A DNA stretch of 64,000 bases from Byssochlamys sp. IMV 00236 (GCA_001931875.2 MSJH02000643.1:1-64000); one strand, 5' to 3'. Positions 31,935 to 43,400 are shown, counted from the first letter of the stretch. Notes: a model not told the origin generated them from the sequence alone. A program made the numbers and translations.

Positions 31935-33287
31935 ATGCACTTTATCCAGTGCCTTGCACTCATTCTTGTCTTTATCACCTCAAGCTCGGCCGGTCCGGTT
32001 GCTCATCTACTTCCACGACCAAGAGATTTCGGGTCTTACAATCAAACAGCATGGAAACCGAAAGCTACCTCTTCGTCTACTGCAATTGCCCTTCAGTTTC
32101 TTGCAAGTTCTAGTGCACAAGTGGGTCAAGATGGGGGTCGATCCTCCATTACTCCTACGCATAGTTCTAGTGTGCAACTCCGAGGCTCGTCGAACATTCC
32201 CAGTTCAACACCCGTGCGGACACTATCTGGAACAACAAGCAGGACATACAAAACTCATTCTACTTCGTCGTCATTGCTCAGTACGAGCACGCCTATTCTA
32301 CAAATCATACCGGTGGAAGAGCCAACTTCCACTTTCTCATCTGCTCTTTCGCAGACTCCAAGCAGTACAAGTCTGACCGTTCAAATCATCCAGCCTCTGG
32401 GTTCTAGTGGGGTCGTCAGTCCTTCTTTGTCACTGCAATTCTCAAATCCTGTTAGCCGGACAGCTTCGCCCGTCGCATATCAGCCCGCTACAGGGGCTTC
32501 GGCAAGTTCATCAAGTGCGCGATCACCGGCCAGGACACCAACTTCCTCGAGATCGAGCTCACATGCTTATGTGCAGCCAACGTCTTCTATCTCCGCAAAT
32601 AATGGTGATGGTCCTGCAGCAGAGGCAACTATTACACTTCCGGGCCTTGAGAACGGGACTAAGCCTGGTCCAAAACCAACACCCTCACCAACTACATTAT
32701 CCACGTCTTCCGCTTCTTCGATCTCGAACAGCATATCTCCAAGCAGCCAATCTTCACAGACTCCTTCTGAGCCGACAATCGTGGTAGTAACCATACAGCC
32801 AACACCTGCTTCTCCCGCACCCTCTCCAGCAGATGGTGGTGAAAAGTCAAGCTCATCCTCATATACTCCGTCACCCACCAATTCCGTCACTGGGACAAAA
32901 GCAACGACTACAATCAACCCAGCGGATACGACTACTCAGACAGCAGCTCCGGCTTCTGGCACTCCATCAGTTGGAAACTCGAGCACCGGAGCAGCAAAAA
33001 CAACAAGTCTCGAAGTTACAATTATCAAAACGACATCCACCCGTACTGTCTTGGTATATCCTTCGCCCACGACAAGTACCTCCCAGCAGCCTCCAGCTCC
33101 AGTCGCACAGCCAACCTCATCAAGCAAAAGCACAAGCACAAGCACTGTGGTTCCAGATGAAATATCCATAGTCCCCGTCACGCCAGGACTGCCCACTGTG
33201 ACGGAAACAGTGACCGAGACAGTTACCGATAAAGTTCAAGTAACGGAAACAACGACCGTCACGACGACACTTACAGGATATTATTAA
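31935..33287 (+). CDS. Secreted Ser/Thr/Pro-rich cell-surface-like protein
   Basis: Single exon, 450 aa from the ATG at 31935 (the frame extends 6 codons further up without an ATG). Residues 1-20 (MHFIQCLALILVFITSSSAG) are a clear signal peptide. After a short mature N-terminus (PVAHLLPRPRDFGSYNQTAW) the protein is almost entirely Ser, Thr and Pro, with no cysteines after the signal peptide and no globular domain visible. This composition predicts heavy O-mannosylation and an extended shape. The end (TVTETVTETVTDKVQVTETTTVTTTLTGYY) resembles Thr/Val repeats of fungal wall adhesins, but there is no C-terminal hydrophobic tail, so no GPI anchor is predicted. Possibly a wall-associated or shed mucin-like protein. 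Function is unknown. Confidence 0.75.
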   Translation: MHFIQCLALILVFITSSSAGPVAHLLPRPRDFGSYNQTAWKPKATSSSTAIALQFLASSSAQVGQDGGRSSITPTHSSSVQLRGSSNIPSSTPVRTLSGTTSRTYKTHSTSSSLLSTSTPILQIIPVEEPTSTFSSALSQTPSSTSLTVQIIQPLGSSGVVSPSLSLQFSNPVSRTASPVAYQPATGASASSSSARSPARTPTSSRSSSHAYVQPTSSISANNGDGPAAEATITLPGLENGTKPGPKPTPSPTTLSTSSASSISNSISPSSQSSQTPSEPTIVVVTIQPTPASPAPSPADGGEKSSSSSYTPSPTNSVTGTKATTTINPADTTTQTAAPASGTPSVGNSSTGAAKTTSLEVTIIKTTSTRTVLVYPSPTTSTSQQPPAPVAQPTSSSKSTSTSTVVPDEISIVPVTPGLPTVTETVTETVTDKVQVTETTTVTTTLTGYY

Positions 33288-33830
33288 TATGTATCTCTCC
33301 CGAGAAGTAAATATGATTTTTGGGTGTGTGGATATGGAGATAGAAACTAAATGGGACGATAATGATATTCCATTGTGCTTTTTAGTATCATTTTTCCTTA
33401 TATTGTATTTTTATGCTGTAGATCTATGTAGTTGTTTGGAAGTCGTATGTCTGATTTCAATAAGAAGTCGATGGTAATGATGGAATTGAAAACCTTCAGT
33501 ATTTGGATCAATAAGGCTATCTGGAGTACTGTTGTTACCTGATGAACGATATGATATCACTACGAGGAATCTCATTCCCCGGCCGAATTTTAAGAGCTAT
33601 ATGATAGTAACTGTTCATTTCTCATCGAATACACTAAGTACCAATGGGTTCGATGACGCTTCTGATAATAGCTACAGAGAGTTTTTTCCCTGTATATCTT
33701 TCTTCTTAATCTATCTTATAACTTCGGCCGTCTCTTTCATGAATGCATGTCATCACATCATTCCCCCAGATAAGAGATCCTAAGAAACAGATAATGCGTT
33801 CTATATATATATAAAAGAAGACAAAAGGTC
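33288..33830. other. Convergent intergenic region
   Basis: About 540 bp of AT-rich 3' sequence between the Ser/Thr-rich gene and the first Zn2Cys6 gene, with a TATATATA run near 33803-33812. No gene is seen. Confidence 0.55.
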
Positions 33831-35942
33831 TTATAACGCAGAAAGCACACCTCCCGCTTCTGCAAACTTCTTCTGATACTCCTTCAGGCTAGCCCATTGG
33901 CGAAGGTCCTCTTCTTCGCGGTCATGGTCGCTAACGTAGCTCATGGCTTTGTCTCCGGCGTAGAGACTTGCTCCGCTAGCGGGACTAGGAGTTTCAGGTG
34001 TGGTTACGGTTCCGGGACCGAGACGTTCGAGGCGCATTAGAGTGTCGATGAAGGCTTGGAGATAGGTCTCCGCTTCTTTGGTGGTGAGAGGCTGCGGGCC
34101 TGGTGTGGCGGCTTCGGGGGTTGTGCCGGCCTCTGCATCTGCGGAGACTTGAGGTAGATTGAGAAGGGTCGAGGCAACTTGGCGGACTTTGTGAGTCTGA
34201 GAGGATAGTTAGTTTTTGATGATCAAAGCTTCCAGACTGAGTAGAGGACATACGAAACTGGCACCGTTTGGTTCCATGTTCACCTCATTCACAGTCCTCA
34301 GTAAAGCCAAGAGGTCTTTTATGACAAGCGCTCGCTCCTCGGCCATCATCTTACCTATGTAATCGGTCCGGACATGTGCATCTTCTGCATGTACATCGGG
34401 TCCCCCGCCCTCCAACTTAACCGCTTGCGCGGCCGAGTCAGGCGATTGCTTCTCAGGGGTTGTTGCCTTTTGCATCGACCTGTAAACCGCGTAGAGACTC
34501 CAATATTTTTCAACAAGGTAAGAGCGGGTGCTCAGTTGACTGGCGTATATGTTTGCTTTCTGAATTTCATACTGGACCGCATACCGCGACTTGGCCCGTT
34601 CGTCGGCTGGTATATGCAGATCCTCTGATTTATGCCAGGCATCAATAGCAGCGTCACTGCGGTCTTGACGGAGTGCCAGCTCCTGTGGCACATTTACCAC
34701 AGCAGCTTTTGCATTCTGCAAGCATTCCCAGATGGTCTTTCGCTGGCGCTCCCAGTCAAAGACTTGACCATTTCCGAATGCGACTTCCAGAGCGGAGAGC
34801 GAGTTATAAGAACTGAAAACTCTGACGTTGATATTGAATCCGGTAAGTTGCGACACAACTCCCGGAGGCTGCGATTCGACGTGTGTGGGGAAGATATATT
34901 CATCGTCAATCTCGAGGGGTAAAGGCGGATATCGATCAGTGGGAGTCTCGGGAGGGACATATATTCGCCCATCAGAAGATCCAAGTTGGTGCAGCGTCTG
35001 GTGACTGACTAGCGATACATAGAACAATCGCCGACCTAGCTCTTGTTGGATCATGTCCACTGGTTCATCTGGAATCCCGATAAATGAGTCCGGCGACGGA
35101 TGAGAAGAACCAGACATTGGGCTCAAAGGTGCGGCACTGAGTGGACGCTTGAATAAGTCGTATACCCGTAATATCGTACTGCATTCGGCCAGATAAATCC
35201 GGGACTGATGCATGTCGTAGACATAGCCCGCGCACAGGCCGAGAAAATAGCTGATAGCTGCATCATAGACAGTTGCACTTTTATCCAGATAGCCGGGTCC
35301 ACGGGCCTGGATAGCAACGTCATGGCATCTTTTCACCAACGCCGTCGAATTTGGAAAATCATTCTTTTCGATCTCTGTTGCGAGATGGAGCTTGGGTCTG
35401 CGAGGGAATGATGCGACCAACGTGCCTACCATGGAGGCCAGTAATGCCAGAAACGTCTTGTTGGTGACATCTTCTCTTCGATCAAATGCAGCCCGAAATG
35501 TAGGTTCATGAGGAACTGGAATTAAAGGATGTATATAAGTAAAATAGTCATCGACAAGAAGTCGCAATGTATGCATGGAGCAGATGGCTTCTGCTGAAGC
35601 GGCTGCCGGCGTAAACGGGAGATTCTTAGTCGGCGGAACTCCACTCTCCTGAGGAATTGGGTTCGTATTATCAAGAGGGTTAAACGGTGTCGCTGGCCCA
35701 AGATTTTGCTTCTTTAGAGCCTCCGCGTGCCTGTTAGGCGGACCTCGACGTCTGCTGGGCCTGACATACGTGCAAGGGATATCCAATGCTGCACATGATC
35801 GACATGGAGGCCCGCTCTCATCGCACTGGCCTCGAATATCAGCACCAGTAGCTCTGGGATTATCTTGACAATTGGAACATACTTTCACTTTGCGGATGCT
35901 ACAGGCGTCACAGGCCTTGCGCAGCCTAGTTCGATTCTCCAT
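33831..35942 (-). CDS. Zn2Cys6 transcription factor
   Basis: Three exons, 35942-35883, 35825-34254 and 34196-33831, giving 665 aa. Intron 1 (57 nt) splits the zinc cluster; removing it gives [31 protein letters not shown], a canonical C-x2-C-x6-C-x6-C-x2-C-x6-C binuclear cluster near residues 11-40, followed by the basic linker [14 protein letters not shown]. The middle region has the fungal-specific factor homology ([44 protein letters not shown]). The last exon ([16 protein letters not shown] ... [12 protein letters not shown]) continues the frame after the donor at 34253. The linker resembles sugar-utilisation regulators of the Suc1/Mal type, but that is only a loose resemblance. Targets are unknown. 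Confidence 0.9.
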
Positions 35943-36676
35943 TGGTCTCAGAATCGGTCATGGATTGTTCCTTTGGGATCATGATGCTCGTAACAGATAA
36001 ACTTCGCATTGCGCAACTACATCCAATGCGCACCGAGATGGAAGATGGAGATGGGCGTTATTCTGCTTCCAGCCCGTGGCGTTCCGTTGAATCGGGTGAT
36101 GGAGGATGGATCGCGGACCCGCGCGATCTCTGTATCAAAGTGCTATTAGTTAGCTGAGACGAAACACACGACGGTTAACTTAGCACCCCACTAGCTGAGA
36201 ACGCCAACGCGCCAGAAGGAAATTAACAAAGTCGTTTGTGACGTTGGAAGCAGATGTTGAGGCAATACTCCGTCACGTGCAGTGAGATAACGTGTTCCAG
36301 CCGGAAATGAAGGCCGATCTCGCCGCACTGCTTGTGCTGCAACTCATAGATTGAGCTGTGCAAATGAAAGCCAAATACGAAGAATTCGTCTACTAGTATT
36401 CTCCTCTGAACCTACTCCAGGTACAGTATATTGACCCACTCACTGTCTCGAGCATTATTCTATCTGCAAGACCCTTCGTAAGAGGAATATCTTCATCGCT
36501 AACATCGAGATATACAGCACGTATTATATATGCGATGCTATTACATTAGTCTCCGGCTTATTCATGAACTGACAGCGCAGTAACATATCTTCAGCACAAT
36601 CTTCGCGACGTTTGCAATGGGAAGACGTGAAAACACGAAAGCCAGATGATTGATAGCCAGTAGAATCCATCCACGT
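35943..36676. other. Promoter region of the first Zn2Cys6 gene
   Basis: Lies between the start of the Zn2Cys6 gene and the stop of the RRT8-like gene, both on the minus strand. No gene is seen. Confidence 0.5.
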
Positions 36677-37642
36677 TCATACCGTTTGGTCATGGTACTC
36701 GGGCTCCGGTCTTTGAGAGCGTTCGAGAGCGGTCCTCCTTTTTCCTTCGAGCTCAGCTGCCCACAGAGCCGAACCGGCGGCTGATGTCATCAAGAAGAGC
36801 ATGGAGAACATGGGAACGAGCTGAAGAATCAAGGCCACTGTCCCAAAGCTAAAAAGACAAAACCAGGTATGTTAGTACTGGATGGCAATGACTCGACACA
36901 CAAAGCCGAACTTACCATGTATATTGCAGCTGCCGCTTGCGAACGTATGCTTTCCTCTCTTTCTTCGAAAGGTCCAAGAGTTGAAAATACCTCCAATGGT
37001 GAAAAGGACCGGCTCTATATCCCGTCAAAATAAGGAAGATGGGCGTTCCTGCCACGGGAATAAAGTTAAGCGGCAGAAAGATGATGAACTCAATGATCTG
37101 TCGGATAGAGAATGGCGAGTACTCCGCTTTTTTGGTAGGCTTTCCGAGTCTTTTCACCGGCGTATCCCCATCTGGATAGATGACTCGGGAATTGTTGACA
37201 AGCTCTTCGTAGCCCTTTGCGAAGAGTACCGCATCGAAGATGTCGACCAATGTCTCGTCGACGAAGAATGCCTCGAAGAGAGCAGCAACGAGGGCAGCAC
37301 CCTCTCCTAGAACAAGAAACGCACCGCTCACCCAAGCGCTGGAACCTTGGAATATCGCCAGGAAAGCAACCTGCGGTAGGTATGTGAAGAAGAAGAGAAT
37401 GGTGTAGATAAAAGCGGACAGCAGGACAATCGGGATGAGGCGTGCGCGGAACAACGGCCAGAGGAACCGGTGAGTTGCGAAGTAGAATATACCCTGGGAG
37501 GAGAATACATCGTCAGCACCATATGAAAACAATAAACACAAGGAATCAAGGCATATTCAATATGCGTCTGCAGAATGTCGGTGCCTACCAGGAAAGGATA
37601 TAGCCAGGCTGCCCTGGAGGTGTCCAGGACTACTCTTGGCAT
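36677..37642 (-). CDS. Multi-span membrane protein of the RRT8/EI24-like family
   Basis: Three exons, 37642-37589, 37493-36916 and 36848-36677, giving 267 aa. It opens MPRVVLDTSRAAWLYPFL joined to GIFYFATHRFLWPLFRARLIPIVLLSAFIYTILFFF. Four or five hydrophobic segments follow, including VSGAFLVLGEGAALVAALFEAFF, IIEFIIFLPLNFIPVAGTPIFLILTGY and, in the last exon, FGTVALILQLVPMFSMLFLMTSAAGSALWAAE. The pattern, including LNFIPVAGTP with a following GYRAG, is that of the fungal RRT8/LDS family, related to EI24/CysZ proteins. Yeast members sit on lipid droplets and in the outer spore wall pathway. Function here is inferred only from family. Confidence 0.85.
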
Positions 37643-37829
37643 GGTTGCTGGTCACAGACTGCAAAATTCCATATCCTATAATATACGGTAGTTGCCCAGA
37701 AACAACTTCAGAGGGATCGAGGTCAGGTTGTCCTGGAGTAAGAATGATAATATCCTGAGACGCTCCGGAATTGAAACTCGGGACGTCATGCGGCCGCCAA
37801 GCCCCTTATCGATAGGCGCCGCGGCTCGC

Positions 37830-37837
37830 TATAAAAG
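37830..37837 (+). promoter_or_regulatory. TATA box facing right without an obvious long gene
   Basis: TATAAAAG on the plus strand, followed at about 37860-37876 by a pyrimidine tract (CCTTTTTCTTTCCTC), the usual look of a strong fungal core promoter. The nearest downstream ATG is at 37926, 96 bp from the TATA. Both flanking annotated genes are on the other strand. Confidence 0.45.
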
Positions 37838-37925
37838 CCACAAATTTTCGCCCAGCATTGACCTTTTTCTTTCCTCATACATAAAACTACCCCCTTCATA
37901 TTCACTCTGAGATCCTACTAGCTCC

Positions 37926-38072
37926 ATGGATTACTTGGAGGGGAAACTGGAGGGGAGAGCGAGCCATGACGCTGGTGACTTACCCCGAAACTTCCTATGC
38001 TTACATGGAGGCCTTTGGAAATATTTGCAGCGATACATCTCTTCTTCTACGACACCGACGATCCGGTTATGA
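37926..38072 (+). CDS. Possible short ORF, 48 aa, unrecognised
   Basis: ATG at 37926 begins MDYLEGKLEGRASHDAGDL and runs to TGA at 38070-38072. It is the first ATG downstream of the TATA box and pyrimidine tract. It matches no family I know. It could be the first exon of a spliced transcript running antisense to the 3' end of the dehalogenase gene, or a non-coding transcript. Low confidence. Confidence 0.22.
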   Translation: MDYLEGKLEGRASHDAGDLPRNFLCLHGGLWKYLQRYISSSTTPTIRL

Positions 38073-38143
38073 GCGAGGAATCATAGGTCCTGTTATGCCT
38101 AGGGCATTTACTGTCTGCTGTACATTACGTGCGGAAGAGATTG

Positions 38144-38938
38144 TCAGTTGGCATGCTTGTCGATGATGCCTACAATCTCCTCCAGACTGTGGACAATAGC
38201 GGTCGGCTGTAATTCTGGAACGGCTCCATCCATCCATCCTCGGCCAGCGCGGTCGACCCAAATGGCCTTCATCCCACTACCTCTAGAACCGACAATATCG
38301 AACGGATTGCCACTGATGAGCCACATGTCGCCCATCTGGGATGCGTCCTTGCCCATCTTCTTTGCTAGATGGGCATATGTGGCTGGCGCCGGCTTGTATT
38401 TCTTAACATCATCGACAGTGATGATGTCGCGGAAGACGTCGGCTTTGGGAGACAAGTCCTTGGAACGTAGCACTGAGTTTGACACCATCGACTGTGTTCC
38501 ATTAGAGAAGACAACCGGCGTGATGTTTGGTTTAGATGCGAGTTTGGTCAGAGCCGGAATCACATCGGGGAACGTAGACAAGAAATCGTAAGCCGCCATG
38601 AGCTCTCCGATAGCCTTCTCATCGCACTGAGCGCCGTTTTCCGCCAAGGCATGCAATAACGAATTGCGCGTGATGTTCGAGAAGGTATCGAATTGGTCTA
38701 GAGTACAGAACCATCAGCCCATACATTCGCTAAAAAAAACAGCGCGGAGACGCGGAACGGGGATCCAACCCATGCTATTAAGTCTCCATGTGTATTCCAG
38801 TTGGTATCGCCTCCATGCCGTGGCTATGCTTTGGGCTTTCTCCTGGCCGAAGTGTTCTGCTAATTGCTTTGCGATCGACTCTGTCGAGAGCAATGTCCCG
38901 TACAGGTCAAAAGCAACGATAATCTGCTTGTGAGACAT
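38144..38938 (-). CDS. Haloacid dehalogenase, type II (HAD superfamily)
   Basis: Two exons, 38938-38770 and 38697-38144, giving 240 aa. Motif I is FDLYGTLLST with the nucleophilic Asp, followed by the YTWRLNSM substrate-lid region of 2-haloacid dehalogenases. Motif II is FSNGTQ. Motif III is the Lys in DDVKKYKPAPATY, and motif IV reads ISGNPFDIVGS. These are the family's catalytic residues for hydrolytic dehalogenation of (S)-2-haloacids with inversion. The splice joins SM to DQFDTFSNITRNSL; the donor (GTTGGA) is atypical but is the only one that keeps the frame. Fungal homologues are common and natural substrates are mostly untested, so a general HAD hydrolase role is possible. Confidence 0.9.
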
Positions 38939-39183
38939 CGTGGCAGTAAGATAATGGGCAATTTCTTTTTCACCGGTCAGGGCTCAGGAGAGATGGCAAA
39001 AGATATCGGAAGAAGGTGAAAGAGGCGACTCTGTACCTGGCAATGATGTCAAATCTTTGTCCCGTCGGAGTAGTTGAAAAGCGGGGTCATCCGGCTGCGA
39101 TGATCATGATATATGAATATATCCTTTCCACGCGGAGCTGAACATCCCCAGAGAACCCTGCGACTGGAAGCGCACACTCCCCC

Positions 39184-40040
39184 ATGAGTCTCCACGGCGA
39201 CGGTGGGAGCAATTACGAAGTATTCAGGGAGTGTGTCTCAGGGGCCATTGTCGCCAAGTCGGAGACGAAGCCCGACAAAGCCTCTAAAAAGAGAGCTCAG
39301 AAGACAAAGCGTGGTTCGAAGAGAAGCGCTGCTGATCAGGCAGTCGTAGCTGACAGAGCTAACCCCGAGGAATTAGCTGATTTCATTGATGTACGTATAT
39401 AAGCTCTTGAAGCTCAAATTAATCCTCTGGGGAGACAATAATGTAGCTGATACTGATAATCCATTACGGATTCCAGTTCATAGCATCAGAAGCATTCCCC
39501 TCTCTGCCGGACGAGCTGCAAACCCTCTCCTACTCCGCAATCCAACATGACAGTTCCCTGGCTAGTAAATACACAGTGCCTATCCCGCGCCCACTCCTCG
39601 ATTCGGTAACGGCGGCAATACCTGTATCAGTTGCTGAATCCCTATCCGTCTACGGTCTCATACCCGACTCTTCAGACCTGCCCGACTTCTTCAACCCTGT
39701 CCTCAACGAGTACGTATCCGGTGTAACCACCGGACCACCCGCATGGGCTAGTACACGCGCAGATGCCTGCGAGATCTGCGAGAGGGACTGGATCCCGTTG
39801 TCATATCATCATCTGATACCGAGGAGTGTGCACGCGAAAGTGCTGAAGAAGGGTTGGCATGATGAGTGGATGCTGAATAGCGTCGCTTGGCTGTGTAGAG
39901 CTTGCCATAGCTTTGTGCATCGCATGGCGAGTAATGAAGAGTTGGCTAGGGAGTGGTTCACTGTTGATAGGATCTTGGAGAGGGAGGATGTACAGGAGTG
40001 GGCGAAATGGGTTGGAAAGGTGAGATGGAAGGCAAAGTAA
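39184..40040 (+). CDS. HNH-domain protein, uncharacterised fungal family
   Basis: Two exons, 39184-39390 and 39477-40040, giving 256 aa. The N-terminus carries a Lys/Arg-rich stretch (KPDKASKKRAQKTKRGSKR) that looks like a nuclear signal or DNA-contact region. The middle is a helical segment (FIASEAFPSLPDELQTLSYSAI). The C-terminal HNH fold spans about residues 165-225: CEICERDW (first zinc-binding pair), YHHLIPRS (the HH of the motif), the Asn in EWMLNSVAWLC, and CRACHSFVH (second pair plus the final His). All core HNH residues are present, so nuclease activity is possible. Nothing nearby suggests a homing element or restriction system. Biological role unknown. Confidence 0.82.
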
Positions 40041-40423
40041 GCCGATACCCTGGTCACCAAGCGACTCGGGGTTAGAAGTAAATTGTACGACGCCTCCTAT
40101 AGAGGGCCAGAAATGTCTTTACTCGAAAGTAAACATGTGTATACGTTCTTGGATTTGTTTAATAGACATTATGTATCATTATGAACGATCATGAATTGGT
40201 TTCATAGTCATCTATATAGGGTCGTCGATCCTTAAAAAAGTGTATTGTACATGTATAAAGCTCTCGCCAGGAGCAGAGTAATCTAGTAATAGCACATCGG
40301 TAGAAGATTTTTTGCCCCATGTTTTAGCCCATCCAACCGGCTATGCAAGACGTAAGTGGCGCAGGTCGAAAACAGATAGAATGTAGATATGCCGAGTACA
40401 GCGAGAAACCACTAGAAAAATAC
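40041..40423. other. Convergent 3' region between the HNH and IF-2 genes
   Basis: 383 bp, AT-rich, with no gene visible. Confidence 0.6.
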
Positions 40424-43400
40424 TCATAGGTATCTCTTCTCGTAGATCTCATCGTAACACTGGACATGGTCACCGACAGCAAAGTCGGCCCAGCCCTCGA
40501 AGCCCATTCCGCACTCGGTATCTTTCCGCATCTCTACAACGTCCTTCTTCACGTTCTTGAGAGAGGCAAGAGAGCCTGTGATGAGGATCTTAGTAAAATA
40601 CTCTCGTATAGAAAATCAAAGAATAAAAAGTTGAACTTACCATCGTAAATGATGTCCTGGCCTCTCAACACCCTGACTTTCTTGTTCCTGTTGATAGTGC
40701 CATTACGAACCTTACATCCCGCGATGGCACTTGTCTCACGTCCCTTAATGGTGATATCAAAGATCTGGGAAATTTCTGCTTCGCCGGTCACGCGACGGGA
40801 AACAGTTGGGGGCAGGTGCTCGCTGAGTTCCGCCTTGACGGCATCAATCAACTCGTAAATAATGTTGTGGTCCAGGATTTTCACTCCGTTACTCTCAGCC
40901 ATGCGAGATATGGAGGGATCAACGGGGACGTTGAAAGAGACAATATGACCATTTGCGGTCTGCGCGTGCTGAATATCGAATTCGGTTATTGTACCGACTC
41001 CGGAACGAAGCACGTGGGCGTAAACCTCATTGTTTCCAATTGCAGCAACAGAATTCATGACAGCTTCGACGGAGCCGGACACATCTGCTTTAACAATGAA
41101 GTGGATCGGTTTTGGCCCAGAGGATTCATCCGCTGCTGAAGGCGACTCGCCCTCCTCCTCGGCGGCTTCCCGGCGGCGCTTTTCCAGCATCTCACGACGG
41201 GACTCGTTGATAGCAGCCATGTCCTGGCCGAGTTTCTGGGTCTCAGACTTCTCCAGCCGGTACTCGATAACGTCCTTAGCCTTCTGCTCGTTGGGGGCCC
41301 CAAGAACCTCGCTACCTGCGGCTGGCTGTTCCTTCCAGCCGTCAATCTCAACTGGCATTCCGGGCGTAGCCTCCTTAATCTCGACGCCAGCCTCATTCTT
41401 CAAAGTGCGGACGCGAGTCCATGTCGTGCCCGCAACCAAAATATCCCCAGGGCGCAGAGTACCACGCCTAACAAGGACAGTTGCAACACGTCCGGAGCTT
41501 TTGGTTGTAGCCTCGATAACCCAGCCTTCCACGTTTCCGTCAACGTCAGCTCTGTGATCAAGCATCTCTGACAGGGTCACTATGGCTTCTTCCAGGTCAA
41601 GCATTCCCTGTCCAGTTTTACCGCTGACAGGGATGGCCTGGACATCGCCACCGTAGTCTTCAACGTCGACACTGTGACGTGCAAGGTCCTGTTTAACCAA
41701 TTCCGGATTCACATTGTCCTTGTCGATCTTGTTAATGGCAACGATCATTGGGACCTTGGCATCTTTAGCGTGCTTAATAGCCTCGATGGTCTGAGGCTTG
41801 ACGCTGTCGTCTGCAGCAACAACAAGCACGACGATGTCTGTCACATCGGCTCCACGGCGCCGCATATCCAGAAAGGCCGCGTGGCCGGGGGTATCCAGGA
41901 AAGTGATAACTTTGCCCGAAGGCATGGACACGGAGAAAGCACCAATATGCTGAGTGATCCCTCCATGCTCCGAGGCAGCGACCGAAGATTTCCGGAGCCA
42001 GTCAAGAATCGTGGTTTTGCCGTGATCGACATGTCCCATAATAGTGACGACCGGTGGTCGGGGAGGTAGGACACTCTTATCTTCTGGTTCAGGTGCAGCA
42101 GTAAGATCATCTTCGGATTTCTCAAAGATCGGTTCGAAGTTGAACTCAGTTGCCACTAAACCAGCGGTCTCAGCGTCCAGAATATGACTATAAGTAACGC
42201 CTTCGAATCCCATCTCTTCCATCCTTTGGACGAAAGTGGCTGGTCTAACACCGATCACATCAGCCAGGTTGCTGACGCTGATGAACTCAGGAAGATAGAG
42301 TGGACTTGGTGCTGCATCTGTTTGTTTTCGACGCGCCTTCTCTTTCTTCATTCGTTTCCGGTCCTCACGGCGGCGGCGACGAATGTTGTCCTCGTCGAAC
42401 TCATCCTCCTCAAGCTCTGACTGACGCTGGTTACGTCTGGATCGTCGCTTGGACTCTTTTCGTGACTGCACATCTTCCTCAATATCGTCCGGGATCGAGA
42501 GCGGTATTCGTTTAGATTTCGTAGATTGTTTATCTGACTCCGTTACATCGGACTTCTCCTGCCATGTCTGGTCAACCGAATCATCGACCTTGGTCTTGGC
42601 CTTAGCTTCTGGCTCTGTCGAATCCCACGTCCTTGTTGTATCCTTCCTAGGGAGAGAGACCGGTACAGGGCGAACAGCGGAGAAATTGCCATTCTTCACG
42701 GCATGATCTCTAAATGCCTTCTCTCTCAATGTCAACTGATCCCAATCTGCCAACACGGACTGGCCTAGTTTCCTAATTTTCAACGACTGCTCAGTATTAT
42801 CCTGCTTCTTGGACTTCGTCTGTTGCACGGGTCGAGGAGCGCTGCACGCCGGGCATGTGGTATATTTGCGAAAACAATGATACCTGCACTCCGGGCACTC
42901 CCAATCGCCATTCCACAATTTTCGCGTGGAATTTCCGTTATCTCGCTCGTTTCTGGTTGGTGTAGAAGTCCTATTTTGCTGTGGCCGTTGATCGTGGTGC
43001 ATTCTGTGTTTCGAGATGAACGGTAAAAGTTTCTCTTTTTGATCCGACTTCTCGCTGTCCGTAGTGCGCTTAGCTCCTTGTGTCTCTTCATGAGTGTTCT
43101 TTCGTGTCTCCTGTGGCTCCTCCTTTCTACTCTGCGATAGCAGAGCATCTCGCTGTGCCTGTTCGCCTAAAGCCAGACCAGCAGGTTTATTTGCTTGTCT
43201 GCTGGCCCATCCACCACCCCATTTTGCCCGAGGGAACGATTCGCGTGGAGTTTCTTCTTCTTCCTTCACGACGGGGGCTGGATCAGATGCCTCGTTCCTG
43301 ATTATTGAGGAGCGAAAACCTCGTCGTGAGCGCCATGTTGATGCAGCCGGAGATAAGCATCTACACGTCGCAGCGCATCGGTCAATCCGGTGACAGCGCG

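Larger units (their letters stand above)
37643..38143. other. Intergenic region with an apparent plus-strand promoter
   Basis: Lies between two minus-strand genes. It contains a strong plus-strand TATA-pyrimidine arrangement and a short ORF, listed separately. Confidence 0.5.
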
